A DNA stretch of 64,000 bases from Oscillospiraceae bacterium. GTDB taxonomy: Bacteria > Bacillota > Clostridia > Saccharofermentanales > Saccharofermentanaceae. The stretch covers positions 62,001-126,000 of the forward strand of contig CACWXL010000004.1 of NCBI GenBank assembly GCA_902764825.1, given 5' to 3'. Both the position numbers and the translations under genes were made by a program. This document shows, in pieces, positions 37,169 through 44,821 of this stretch. The notes beneath the pieces are model-generated. The model had not been told where the DNA came from and made no database searches. It saw nothing but the letters and a program-made list of their open reading frames with translations. Numbering within the stretch: position 1 is the stretch's first letter; each line of letters begins with the position of its first letter.

Positions 37169-37711
37169 TCAAAGCTCAAACTGATCACGAAGATGCATTT
37201 CTGTCGGTGCGGAAATAATGGTTACTTCTCTGAATTTTGCTTTCTTCTTTTTCTGGTCTGAAATCTTCCTGTATTTCTCGCTCAGTTCCCAAAGTTCATC
37301 CAAGTATTTCTGCATGTCTTCGTCTGTAAGCATTAACAGCTTAGTATAAAAACACAAAAAATCACTTTCCAGTTTTTCCAAGGTGTCCGTACACCTAACC
37401 GTCTTTCCGTATTTATAAAAGCGCTCATTAAGATTCATTAAGTATGGAGAGAAGAATTCATACATAGTTGATTTTTCAAAAAAATCCATATTTCCTGTGA
37501 GAATGCGTTCCCTGCTGCCTCTTACTTTACGTTCCTCTTTGACAAGAATTGCTTCCTGCTCTATCAGGAAATTAATGTGTCTGTAAAGCGTCGGCACTGG
37601 CACATCCGGCATATGTTCAGCGATATCCTTTGTTGTAGCTTGTTTCGCATTTAAAACATATGCCCATATCCTTAAACGAATCGAGTTTGACAAAACCTTT
37701 GAGTAATCCAT
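37169..37711 (-). CDS. Winged-helix transcriptional regulator
   Basis: About 180 residues. Residues ~5-75 form an ArsR/PadR-like winged helix (SNSIRLRIWAYVLNAKQATTK, then VPTLYRHINFLIEQE), followed by a helical C-terminal dimerisation region. AAAGGAC 7 bases before the ATG at 37711 sets the start. It has a consensus promoter with an inverted repeat between -35 and -10, so autorepression is likely. It may control the MutS-like gene downstream. Confidence 0.8.
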   Translation of the reverse strand: MDYSKVLSNSIRLRIWAYVLNAKQATTKDIAEHMPDVPVPTLYRHINFLIEQEAILVKEERKVRGSRERILTGNMDFFEKSTMYEFFSPYLMNLNERFYKYGKTVRCTDTLEKLESDFLCFYTKLLMLTDEDMQKYLDELWELSEKYRKISDQKKKKAKFREVTIISAPTEMHLRDQFEL

Positions 37712-37761
37712 TTTTAGTCCTTTCATAAAAACTAAAAGATCCGTAACCGTTATCACTTTCG

Positions 37762-37790
37762 ATAATAATCTCATTCGAGATAATTGTCAA
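37762..37790 (-). promoter_or_regulatory. Promoter of the winged-helix regulator with internal operator
   Basis: Minus strand: -35 TTGACA (37790-37785), 17-base spacer, -10 TATTAT (37767-37762). ATCTC/GAGAT (37768-37772 and 37777-37781, 4-base loop) lies within the spacer. Confidence 0.85.
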
Positions 37791-37899
37791 CAGGAAAATG
37801 GCTTCAAAGCGTTATTTTGCAGGCATTTCATTGTTTTTTCTCCCATGGCGTGCTTTATGAGATAATATGGATTAATAACAACTAAAGGAGAAACGCTTT

Positions 37900-38418
37900 A
37901 TGTATTGCAGTTCTTGTGGTTCGTTGATCAATGAAGGCCAGTCCTTCTGCGCCAATTGCGGTGCTCCCGTTGCTCCGGCGGTAGTTCAGGAAACACCGGT
38001 TGTTCAGGCACAGCCTGTTGCTCAGCCAGTAGTTCAGCCGCAGCCGGTCATTCAGCAAGATGCTACCGCCCAGACACAGCCCGCTGCTCAGCCCGTCGTA
38101 CAGGCACAGCCCGTTTCTCCCGCACCTGTCAAAAAGTCTAAGGGCTTTTCGATCGCAGGCTTCATAATAGGCCTCGAGACTTTAGCTTTCTCCTGGATTA
38201 TATTTGTTAATGCCCTCAGTGTAGTAACCGGACTTATAGGCGCCGTTTTTTCGATCATTGCTTTAGTCCGGAAAAAGTGCGGCCTGAAGGTTCTGGCGGT
38301 CATCGGTCTCATCGCAAACGTCGTCGGATTGGTCTTATCCGTCCTCTTGTGGGCAACCATGTGGTCCAATGACGTATATGAATTCATGGAACCGTTCTTC
38401 AGGTGGTTTTATCACTAA
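37900..38418 (+). CDS. Zinc-ribbon, Gln/Pro-rich linker, DUF4190-like membrane protein
   Basis: A 172-residue protein with the same plan as 12959-13609: N-terminal zinc ribbon (CSSCGS ... CANCGA), a Gln/Pro/Val/Ala linker of ~60 residues and two to three transmembrane helices (GFSIAGFIIGLETLAF, VLAVIGLIANVVGLVLSVLL). AAAGGAG 9 bases before the ATG. Function unknown. The stop codon is followed within two bases by the 64-bp repeat array, which would form its 3' UTR. Confidence 0.78.
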   Translation: MYCSSCGSLINEGQSFCANCGAPVAPAVVQETPVVQAQPVAQPVVQPQPVIQQDATAQTQPAAQPVVQAQPVSPAPVKKSKGFSIAGFIIGLETLAFSWIIFVNALSVVTGLIGAVFSIIALVRKKCGLKVLAVIGLIANVVGLVLSVLLWATMWSNDVYEFMEPFFRWFYH

Positions 38419-38420
38419 AT

Positions 38421-38905
38421 TTCCAGGCGGAATGCCAGGCGGCGCCGGATGTTTTGCCTGGAGTTTGAGGTCAAAACTGCCTAATTCCAGGCGGAATCCC
38501 AGGCGGCGCCGGATGTTTTGCCTGGAGTTTGGGGTCAAAATGGCCTTATTCCAGGCGGAATGCCAGGCGCTGCCGGATGTTTTGCCGGGAGTTTGGGGTC
38601 AAAACTGCCTTATTCCAGGCAGAATCCCAGGCGGCGCCGGATGTTTTGCCTGGAGTTTTTTCTCATCGATATTCACGGCTGTTTGTCAGGCTACAGCCGG
38701 ATTTTTAGCCGGTAATATGACCCAAAACATCGATATTCACGGCTGTTTGTCAGGCTATAGCCGGTCTTTTAGCCGGTATTGAAGTGTATAAACGGCAGAA
38801 TGAACGGCAGCGCCGTTGGTTTTGCCGTTCGTTTGGGCTAAAACAGCCGTTTTGAACAGCGGAATGAACGGCAGTGCCGCCCGTTTTGCCGTTCATCTGC
38901 CCCGC
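38421..38905 (+). repeat. Eight-unit, 64-bp-period hairpin array in three sequence classes
   Basis: Class 1 units start at 38421, 38485, 38549 and 38613 (TTCCAGGCGGAA..., spacing exactly 64). Class 2 units start at 38664 and 38728 (CATCGATATTCACGGCTG..., spacing 64). Class 3 units start near 38791 and 38855 (AACGGCAGAATGAACGGCAG..., spacing 64; the last is truncated). Each unit has a stem whose arms differ between classes but stay complementary: CCAGGC/GCCTGG in class 1, CAGGCT/AGCCGG (one mismatch) in class 2, GAACGGC/GCCGTTC in class 3. A second pairing, GTTTT(G)/(C)AAAAC, recurs. Because 64 is not a multiple of three, this is not a protein repeat. Confidence 0.88.
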
Positions 38906-38914
38906 ACCCACACA

Positions 38915-38954
38915 CAAATAAATGACGGGCATCTCGGATGAGAGAATGCCCGTC
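38915..38954 (-). terminator. Terminator at the end of the ahpD-like operon
   Basis: GACGGGCAT (38924-38932) pairs with ATGCCCGTC (38946-38954). On the minus strand it is followed by ATTTATTTG, a modest T run, suggesting it closes the metQ-adh-ahpD-like transcript. Confidence 0.7.
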
Positions 38955-38956
38955 CA

Positions 38957-39037
38957 ACTCATATCACAAGGATACCTCTCTTCGAGGCCTTGTGGCCGTA
39001 ATGAGTCCCGCAAGATCGAATCACCAAAAGCCGCGGG
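38957..39037 (-). other. Structured 3' UTR candidate
   Basis: Nested pairings lie between the CMD gene stop and its terminator: ACTCAT/ATGAGT (38957-38962 with 39001-39006), CACAAGG/CCTTGTG (38965-38971 with 38988-38994), CCTC/GAGG in the loop, and CCCGC/GCGGG (39007-39011 with 39033-39037). No known riboswitch core is recognised. Confidence 0.45.
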
Positions 39038-39050
39038 AGCCCAAATGCGG

Positions 39051-39608
39051 TTACTTCTTGATGTCAGCTCTCCATGTAGCAGGCTTGAATTCCTGCACGA
39101 GCGGGAGCAGACGCTTATCGACGTCGATCTTGAAGACGGAGTTGAAGTTGTTGGTTGCGATCATCTGACCTGCAAAGCCAACGATGACTACGAGTTCCTG
39201 ATCGTTGAAGAATTTTCTTAAGTTCTCGAAAAGCTCATCGGATACGGATGTGGGATCCTTTACGATGGACTCAGCGAGCTGAGCAAGAAGTGTTTCCTTC
39301 TCATCGTAAACGAGGTTGGCGGGATCAAGGCCCAGACCCTTAACGTCGCTGATGAAGAAGAGTGAGCAGAGCTGGCAGGAGTTTGTTGTTGAGATCTTGT
39401 GTGCGTAGAGGATGGCGTCCTTCTCGCCGATGACTTCAACGAGTCTCTTCCAGGATGTGTACCAGGCCATGTATGCGTCGTATGTTGCGGCGTCGTTGAG
39501 GAGGCCCTTCTTCATGTTTGTTACTGCGTTTCTGCCTGCGAGTTCGTTGTAGCGCTCCTTCTCTGCGCCTGTTGCTTCGTTCTGTTCTACCAATTTGATT
39601 CTAGCCAT
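39051..39608 (-). CDS. Carboxymuconolactone decarboxylase/AhpD-like protein
   Basis: A 185-residue all-helical protein with a redox CxxC at residues 78-81 (STTNSCQLCSLFF) and the usual helix before it (YAHKISTT). AhpD-like proteins use this pair for thiol-disulfide or peroxidase chemistry, and others decarboxylate lactones. It is the last gene of the transcript starting at the metQ leader (40881, 39705, 39051), so it is predicted to be cysteine- and Rrf2-regulated, which favours a thiol-redox role. Confidence 0.85.
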   Translation of the reverse strand: MARIKLVEQNEATGAEKERYNELAGRNAVTNMKKGLLNDAATYDAYMAWYTSWKRLVEVIGEKDAILYAHKISTTNSCQLCSLFFISDVKGLGLDPANLVYDEKETLLAQLAESIVKDPTSVSDELFENLRKFFNDQELVVIVGFAGQMIATNNFNSVFKIDVDKRLLPLVQEFKPATWRADIKK

Positions 39609-39704
39609 TTTGTGATTCTCCTTTTGTAGTGATTCTGTAGTGATTCTTTTGCGTTTTTGCAGTTGCTGACTCTGCAGTCAGCGTTTCTTTATCCGGTGAT
39701 TCCA

Positions 39705-40865
39705 TTAAAGTGCCAATTTAAGTATGTCGATTATCTTCTGTGCATCTAAGGGGACGTAGTGTCCTACGGTGCCGCCGGCTGTTGCACGGTTAGCCATTAC
39801 TTCGAAGTCCTTGTCGTCGATTCCGAGTTCAGTAAGCTTTGTCTTGAGACCTAAGCTCTTGAAGAACTTTTCGAGCTCTTCGGACAAGAGAAGTGCTCTT
39901 TCAGTCTCGTCGAAGTCGTACGGATCTTTGCCGTAAACCCTTGAAGCGAGGAGCGCAAGTCTCCAGGGCTTGATCTGAGCGATGTATTTCGTCCATGCGA
40001 CAAAAACGATCGCCATGCCTTCGCCGTGGGTGATGTTGTACTGTGCGGACAGCTCGTGCTCGATGCGGTGCGAGCCCCAGTCGGCCGATCTGCCGGCGTC
40101 GAGGAAATTGTTGTGGGCGACGGATGCGAGCCACTGGATCTCTGCTCTTGCATTGATGTTCTTCGGGTCGTCGATCAGTCTTTTCGCGTTTACCTGCAGA
40201 GCTTTGATCGCGCCTTCGATCAGGTAGTCAGTTGTGTCTGAATTCTTCTCATCGGAGAAGTATCTTTCGAGCAGGTGGGAAAGGACGTCTGCGATGCCTA
40301 CGTATGTCTGGTATTCGGGAAGGTTGACCGTGTAGCGGGGGTTCATGATGGCGAACTTCGGGATGATGCGGTCGTCTTCAAAGCCCTTCTTCCACTCGCC
40401 GTACGAGAGAATCGCCGCGTTGGATGTCTCAGATCCTGAAGAGGCCGTTGTCGCGATGACGCCGATCCCCAGAACTTTCTCCGGAACTGCGCCCTTTGAG
40501 AAGAAGTCCCAGACATCTCCTTCGTAGGGGATTCCGATGGCGATTGCTTTGGCGGTGTCGATGGAGCTTCCCCCACCGACAGCCAAAACAAAATCCACTT
40601 CGTCGGTCTTACCTTGTTCTACTAATCTTCTTACAAGTTCGATGCCCGGATTTGGTACTACTTCCCTGCTCTCGGAGAACTTGATATTCAATTCTTTTAC
40701 GGCGTCCCTGATAACTCCGTAAATTCCGAGTGTCTCTACAAAATCTCCGCTGGTTACTAATAGGAGTGACTTTACGTTATTTTGCTTGAGGAGCTTTGCG
40801 AGACTCTTCTCAGACCCTTCACCGAAGACGATCTTGGCGGGGTTATAGTACTCAAATCCGATCAT
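39705..40865 (-). CDS. Iron-containing alcohol dehydrogenase
   Basis: A 386-residue group III alcohol dehydrogenase of the BdhA/YqhD branch. The NAD(P)-binding GGGSSIDTAKAIA, TTASSGSE, and metal ligands in ADVLSHLLE, HRIEHELSAQY and THGEGMAIV are present. It reduces aldehydes or oxidises alcohols with NAD(P)H. It lies 15 bases after metQ in a cysteine-attenuated transcript, an unusual place for such an enzyme; aldehyde detoxification linked to sulfur metabolism is possible. Confidence 0.92.
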   Translation of the reverse strand: MIGFEYYNPAKIVFGEGSEKSLAKLLKQNNVKSLLLVTSGDFVETLGIYGVIRDAVKELNIKFSESREVVPNPGIELVRRLVEQGKTDEVDFVLAVGGGSSIDTAKAIAIGIPYEGDVWDFFSKGAVPEKVLGIGVIATTASSGSETSNAAILSYGEWKKGFEDDRIIPKFAIMNPRYTVNLPEYQTYVGIADVLSHLLERYFSDEKNSDTTDYLIEGAIKALQVNAKRLIDDPKNINARAEIQWLASVAHNNFLDAGRSADWGSHRIEHELSAQYNITHGEGMAIVFVAWTKYIAQIKPWRLALLASRVYGKDPYDFDETERALLLSEELEKFFKSLGLKTKLTELGIDDKDFEVMANRATAGGTVGHYVPLDAQKIIDILKLAL

Positions 40866-40880
40866 GGTTATTGCTCCTTA

Positions 40881-41765
40881 TCAGAAAAGGGGAACGACTG
40901 CGCCGTCGTATGTTTCCTTGATGTACTTGGAAACTTCAGGTCCCTGGAGTACTTCAACGAGCTTTTTGATTGCAGGATCGTTAGCCTTCTCTGCGGATGT
41001 TGCGATGATGTTGCCGTATGTCTGTGCTGCAAGGCCGTCATTTGCTTCTACTGCGAGAGCCTGGCTTACGTGGAGGCCGCCTTCGATCGCATAGTTGCCG
41101 TTGATGACTGCTACGTCTACGTCAGGAAGTGCTGCTACGAGCTGCTCGGGTGCAAGCTCCTTGAACTTGATGTTCTTGGGGTTCTCTGTGATGTCTTCTA
41201 CTGTTGCGTTGATGCCTGCGTCGTCCTTAAGCTTGATGATGCCTTCCTGTGCGAGGAGCAAAAGTGCTCTTGCTTCGTTTGTTACGTTGTTCGGAACTGC
41301 AACTGTTGCGCCGTCCGGAAGGTCCTTGAGGTCCTTTGTCTTGCCTGCGTAGATGCCGAAGGGTTCATAGTGAACTGCGCCTACTGAAACAAGTGTTGAA
41401 TTGTTCTCTTTGTTGAACTGCTCGAGGTAAGGAACGTGCTGGAAATAGTTTGCGTCAAGGCTTCCCTCGATAACGCCTGTGTTAGGTGTGATGGAATCTT
41501 CGAGCTTTACGATCTCGAGTATGATTCCCTGCTCTGCGAGGATCGGCTTTGCGATCTCTAAGATTTCTGAGTGAGGTGTGATGTTTGCGCCTACCTTGAG
41601 GACTACGTTTGTACTTACGTCTGCGTTAGCTTCGGACTGTGTGTCGCTTCCTGCTGCAGCTGTTGTTGCCGTTGTGCTCTCTGTCTTGCCGCATGCTGCA
41701 AAAGATGCTGTAACTGTAAGTAAAAGTGCAGATGCGATTACTCTTTTAAGAATGTTGGCTTTCAT
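40881..41765 (-). CDS. metQ: MetQ/NlpA-family substrate-binding lipoprotein
   Basis: A 294-residue lipoprotein: signal peptide with lipobox (SFAACGK), Ser/Thr/Ala linker, then the NlpA fold (VLKVGANITPHSEILEIAKPILAEQG shortened here; ANYFQHVPYLEQFN; VAVPNNVTNEARALLLL). It binds methionine or a related sulfur amino acid for the MetNI transporter encoded at 44168-45821. Unlike most metNIQ operons, metQ is separate here and has its own Rrf2 site, promoter and Cys leader. AAAAGGAG lies 8 bases before the ATG. Which of methionine, cystine or cysteine is carried cannot be told from sequence. Confidence 0.9.
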   Translation of the reverse strand: MKANILKRVIASALLLTVTASFAACGKTESTTATTAAAGSDTQSEANADVSTNVVLKVGANITPHSEILEIAKPILAEQGIILEIVKLEDSITPNTGVIEGSLDANYFQHVPYLEQFNKENNSTLVSVGAVHYEPFGIYAGKTKDLKDLPDGATVAVPNNVTNEARALLLLAQEGIIKLKDDAGINATVEDITENPKNIKFKELAPEQLVAALPDVDVAVINGNYAIEGGLHVSQALAVEANDGLAAQTYGNIIATSAEKANDPAIKKLVEVLQGPEVSKYIKETYDGAVVPLF

Positions 41766-41830
41766 GGTTTTTATCTCCTTTTGGATATGATTTATTTTTT
41801 GCTTTGATTATTGCTTTCTTGTTCAGGGCC

Positions 41831-41868
41831 AAGAAAATGCCCGGAAGTTCAGATTTAACTCCCGGGCA
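41831..41868 (-). terminator. Attenuator terminator of the metQ leader
   Basis: Minus strand: TGCCCGG pairs with CCGGGCA (41868-41862 with 41844-41838), extended by a G-U and AGTT/AACT to 12 bp, 7-base loop, then TTTTCTT. It lies between the leader ORF stop (41897) and metQ (41765). Its 5' arm can instead pair over 11 bp with 41953-41963 in the leader ORF. Confidence 0.85.
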
Positions 41869-41896
41869 CATGGCATGTTATCTGCGTATCAAAGCA

Positions 41897-42016
41897 TCAA
41901 CATCGTTTTGCAAGGCGTGAGCTATCTGCGCTCATCGCCGTGGCCATCTTGCGTGCCCGGGAGCTAAGCATTCGACAACACATCATGCTGTTTACTGTGT
42001 TTGTGATCTTATACAT
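41897..42016 (-). CDS. Cysteine leader peptide, metQ operon (39 residues)
   Basis: ATG at 42016 with AAAGGAGG 9 bases upstream, stop TGA at 41899-41897. Cys codons occupy positions 13-14 and 39 (MMCC core, ending Lys-Arg-Cys). Codons 19-21 (TCC CGG GCA) carry CCGGGCA, part of an 11-base element CTCCCGGGCAC perfectly complementary to the 5' arm of the downstream terminator. The peptide itself has no known function. By the logic of amino-acid attenuation, stalling at the Cys pair would expose that element, block the terminator and allow metQ transcription when Cys-tRNA is scarce. Too short for routine gene finders. Confidence 0.82.
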   Translation of the reverse strand: MYKITNTVNSMMCCRMLSSRARKMATAMSADSSRLAKRC

Positions 42017-42047
42017 TTTTCACGCCTCCTTTCGAGTTGATGGTGTA

Positions 42048-42081
42048 AGTATATCGGTACTTACCTACTATGTCAATAGGT
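42048..42081 (-). promoter_or_regulatory. metQ operon promoter with Rrf2-type operator
   Basis: Minus strand: -35 TTGACA (42076-42071), 17-base spacer, -10 TATACT (42053-42048). ACCTACTATGTCAATAGGT (42063-42081) covers the -35. The site is an inverted repeat (ACCTA/TAGGT). Confidence 0.9.
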
Positions 42082-42154
42082 AATTTGATTATTTTTCAAA
42101 ATTCTCGAAAAGCCTGATTTTACTGCGTTTGCAAGGGTTTTATGCGGGCGTGGG

Positions 42155-42185
42155 CAAAAAATTTTTTCGAGAACTTTCGAAAAAA
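42155..42185 (-). terminator. Terminator of the mccB-gshA-amidotransferase operon
   Basis: TTTTTTCGA (42162-42170) pairs with TCGAAAAAA (42177-42185) around a 6-base loop, followed on the minus strand by TTTTTTG. It ends the upstream operon before the metQ promoter. Confidence 0.75.
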
Positions 42186-42187
42186 GC

Positions 42188-42943
42188 TCAGAGTTCTGAA
42201 TACCCAAGATAGAGCATGTTCATCTGCTCTTCATCGTGGACATAAGTGTGGTCGTGCTGCGTGCCTTCCCAGATGAGCTTTCCGTCCCTGTAGACCTGAA
42301 GTCTGTTAAGAGGAACCTCTTCCCAAACCCCGTCATCCAGAGGCTTTGTGGCGATCAGGACATAGCCGTCGCAGACTCTGCGGAACATCGTGCCAGCTTC
42401 GTTCTTATGGACATAGAGATCCTGTCCGTCAAATACAACGAAGTTCAGCTTGTTCTTATCTGAAAGCTTAACGGCGACGGAATCGATTACGCGGAAGCGC
42501 GCTTCTTCACCTCTGACGCCCTTGTTCTTATCAAGGATATAGAGCAAAATCCTCTCACTGTCCGTGGCGCCGCTTTGGATATCGGCATAAGGAAGAAGTT
42601 CATCAGATTCGAATATCGTGCCGTTATGAGCCAGCACCCATTCGCGCCAGTTGGGATCGTGCGCGATGAAAGGATGCGTATTCTTATAGTCGACGTATCC
42701 GATCGTCGCTCTTCTGATGTGGGCGATCATGCCGCGGCAGTGCCTGCCGGAAGAGATATAGGAATCGATAAGTGTGCTCTTCGTAGAATCAACAGGTTCT
42801 TTATCAATAGTGATCTTGCCGTCATCATTCCATGAAGCAATTCCCCAGCCATGGGGATTGGTCTCGCCGTGCCTGAAGAACTCCTCAAGTTCGCGTGATA
42901 CGTCTATCGTCCTGTCGGATGTTACGGCAAATAATTCACACAT
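42188..42943 (-). CDS. Class II glutamine amidotransferase (EgtC-like Ntn hydrolase)
   Basis: A 251-residue N-terminal-nucleophile protein: Cys2 follows the initiator Met (MCELFAV), and NPHGWGIASW, AHIRRATIG, THPF and VLAHNGTI are family motifs. Such enzymes hydrolyse gamma-glutamyl amide bonds; in ergothioneine synthesis EgtC removes gamma-glutamate from gamma-Glu-Cys adducts. It overlaps gshA by 8 bases, so its natural substrate could be a gamma-glutamylcysteine derivative made by that enzyme. This link is inference. Last gene of the six-gene sulfur operon. Confidence 0.85.
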   Translation of the reverse strand: MCELFAVTSDRTIDVSRELEEFFRHGETNPHGWGIASWNDDGKITIDKEPVDSTKSTLIDSYISSGRHCRGMIAHIRRATIGYVDYKNTHPFIAHDPNWREWVLAHNGTIFESDELLPYADIQSGATDSERILLYILDKNKGVRGEEARFRVIDSVAVKLSDKNKLNFVVFDGQDLYVHKNEAGTMFRRVCDGYVLIATKPLDDGVWEEVPLNRLQVYRDGKLIWEGTQHDHTYVHDEEQMNMLYLGYSEL

Positions 42944-44156
42944 TTATAAGATACTTCCGTTCCTGTTCGGGGAGAGCATTATATGCAAGTTCCAGCAGAT
43001 GTTTGTACCACTCTCTGACCGTCCGGTCACCATAGATCTTTGCATCAAGGCCTGAGACGATTATGCTGTCGACCGCATCTTCGATCTGTTCAATTGAAGT
43101 GATGCCGTCAAGCTCAGATTCAAGGGCAGCGAGATTCTCATCAGAATAGATAAGGCCTTTAATGAGCGCAACATAACTTAATGCGCGGTCCCACGGCACG
43201 CTGTCGGCAACTCTGATCTCGATGTATTTCTTTATGCGAAAATGGAAGAATCCCATCGAAATATAGTGCTCGATGAGCTTCTCTTTGCGCGGGCTCTCAT
43301 TATCCTCGCCGACTATTCCGTCGCGGATAAGATCTGATGCCGATGCGCTTCCGACATAAGATGTATTGCCGTCATCTGTAAGAAGGATCAGAGGCGTATG
43401 TGATATTACGTCAGCGATCTTGTCGTAACCGAAGTCCGCGTCGAATGAGTGCGGATAGAATCCGGTCCTTGCAGGATCGAGATCGTTCCATTCCTGGATC
43501 CTCAGAAGGTGCTTCTTATCAGAGCCCTTCTCGATGACGGAATCTTCGAAAGACTTATTCTCAAGGGCGATCATGAGGACCGGAGAGATCTTCTGCAGTA
43601 TGAGGAGCTTACGCACGAGATCGTCCTCCGAACTGTAATCGACGGATATCTGGACGGATGAAGATGCTCTCATCATGTACTTTCCGTATTTGCCGCTTTC
43701 TCTGAAGTAAGCATCCATGTACTGATAGCGCTTCTTGTGGGACAGAGGTATATCATCAGGATCGATCTCGCCTGACTCAACGAGAGGGAGATTGCCCTTT
43801 GTGATCATGTGATATCCGCAGTTCGCGAAAACAGGGATCCACAGCAAAAGGAACTCTTTATAGATCTGCCTTATCGATTCGATGTCTGACTTCGGGTCGA
43901 TACTTATCTCGAACTGGCACGCAGGCTCCAAAGTAACAGAATACCCGCCGGTTACATAACCGACAGGATATCCGTCCATGTATATTATCTTTGCCTGAAG
44001 ATTTTCGGCAACCTGCTTAATAAGCGACGTCACCTCGTCGAACCCTATCTGGACGCCTTCGTCATTCACGACGAAGTGTTCCACTTCAAGTCCCAGTGCC
44101 TGCCCGTCCGTCTCGCCTGAGCGGATGTATTCAACGATATCTTCATGTAATGACAT
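42936..44156 (-). CDS. gshA: Glutamate-cysteine ligase
   Basis: A 406-residue ligase of the GCS2/EgtA-like type: LGLEVEHFVVNDEG start, GGYSVTLEPACQFEIS, MMRASSSVQISVDYSS and IEIRVADSVPWDRALSY. It joins glutamate and cysteine with ATP to give gamma-glutamylcysteine. No glutathione synthetase gene follows; a class II amidotransferase does. It is 11 bases after the metI gene. In this operon it may store or channel cysteine rather than make glutathione. Confidence 0.88.
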   Translation of the reverse strand: MSLHEDIVEYIRSGETDGQALGLEVEHFVVNDEGVQIGFDEVTSLIKQVAENLQAKIIYMDGYPVGYVTGGYSVTLEPACQFEISIDPKSDIESIRQIYKEFLLLWIPVFANCGYHMITKGNLPLVESGEIDPDDIPLSHKKRYQYMDAYFRESGKYGKYMMRASSSVQISVDYSSEDDLVRKLLILQKISPVLMIALENKSFEDSVIEKGSDKKHLLRIQEWNDLDPARTGFYPHSFDADFGYDKIADVISHTPLILLTDDGNTSYVGSASASDLIRDGIVGEDNESPRKEKLIEHYISMGFFHFRIKKYIEIRVADSVPWDRALSYVALIKGLIYSDENLAALESELDGITSIEQIEDAVDSIIVSGLDAKIYGDRTVREWYKHLLELAYNALPEQERKYLINV

Positions 44157-44167
44157 ATGTTAACCTC

Positions 44168-44821
44168 CTATACTTTTCTGGTTTTCTTCGACAATCTGAT
44201 TCCTATCTCCTGAATGAGCATTACCATGATGATGAGAAGCGTGACCGTGGTCCACAAAACATCCTTCTGGTAACGGTAATATCCGTACTGCAGTGCGATC
44301 GCGCCCAAGCCACCGCCGCCGATAACGCCTGCCATCGCAGAGTATCCGAGAACTGTCGCAACGTTGATCGCGCCACCCTGAAGAAGCGAAGGTGTCGCTT
44401 CGGGAATGATGAAATGTATTATCGTGTATACGGGCGATGCACCCATAGATGTTGCTGCCTCGATGATGCCCGGATTTACTTCATTTAAGGATGACTCGAC
44501 CATTCGTGCGACGATCGGGATCGCGCCTACCGTAAGAGGCACGATCGATGCTACCGTTCCGATCGAAGATCCGACTACAAAACGCGTAAACGGAATGAGC
44601 AAGACCAGCAAGATCAGGAACGGCAGTGAACGCGTTACGTTGACGATAAATCCGATGACTGCATTAACGATTCGGTTCTCAAGAAGGCGTCCCTTGGATG
44701 TGGCATAGAGGATAACGCCCAGAGGCATTCCGACAATATATGAGAACAAAGATGCAAAGAACGTCATCTCAAAGGTCTCAAGGATGCCAGACAGTATTGC
44801 CTGTCTTATATATTCACTCAT
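44168..44821 (-). CDS. metI: MetI-type ABC transporter permease
   Basis: A 217-residue permease with five transmembrane helices and the MetI/ABC permease EAA loop (EAATSMGASPVYTIIHFIIPEA, positions ~118-139). Pairs with MetN (8-base overlap upstream) and MetQ to import methionine or related sulfur amino acids. Confidence 0.93.
   Translation of the reverse strand: MSEYIRQAILSGILETFEMTFFASLFSYIVGMPLGVILYATSKGRLLENRIVNAVIGFIVNVTRSLPFLILLVLLIPFTRFVVGSSIGTVASIVPLTVGAIPIVARMVESSLNEVNPGIIEAATSMGASPVYTIIHFIIPEATPSLLQGGAINVATVLGYSAMAGVIGGGGLGAIALQYGYYRYQKDVLWTTVTLLIIMVMLIQEIGIRLSKKTRKV

Noticed and set aside
38369..38782. A 137-residue ORF covering the 64-bp array
   Set aside because: The 64-base unit shifts frame each time, so the protein does not repeat; no ribosome site; composition follows the hairpins.
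38421..38905. Type III toxin-antitoxin RNA repeats
   Set aside because: No toxin gene follows on the plus strand and units are about twice the usual length.
38957..39037. tRNA-like fold
   Set aside because: Stems do not fit a cloverleaf: no 7-bp acceptor, no anticodon arm, no T-loop consensus.
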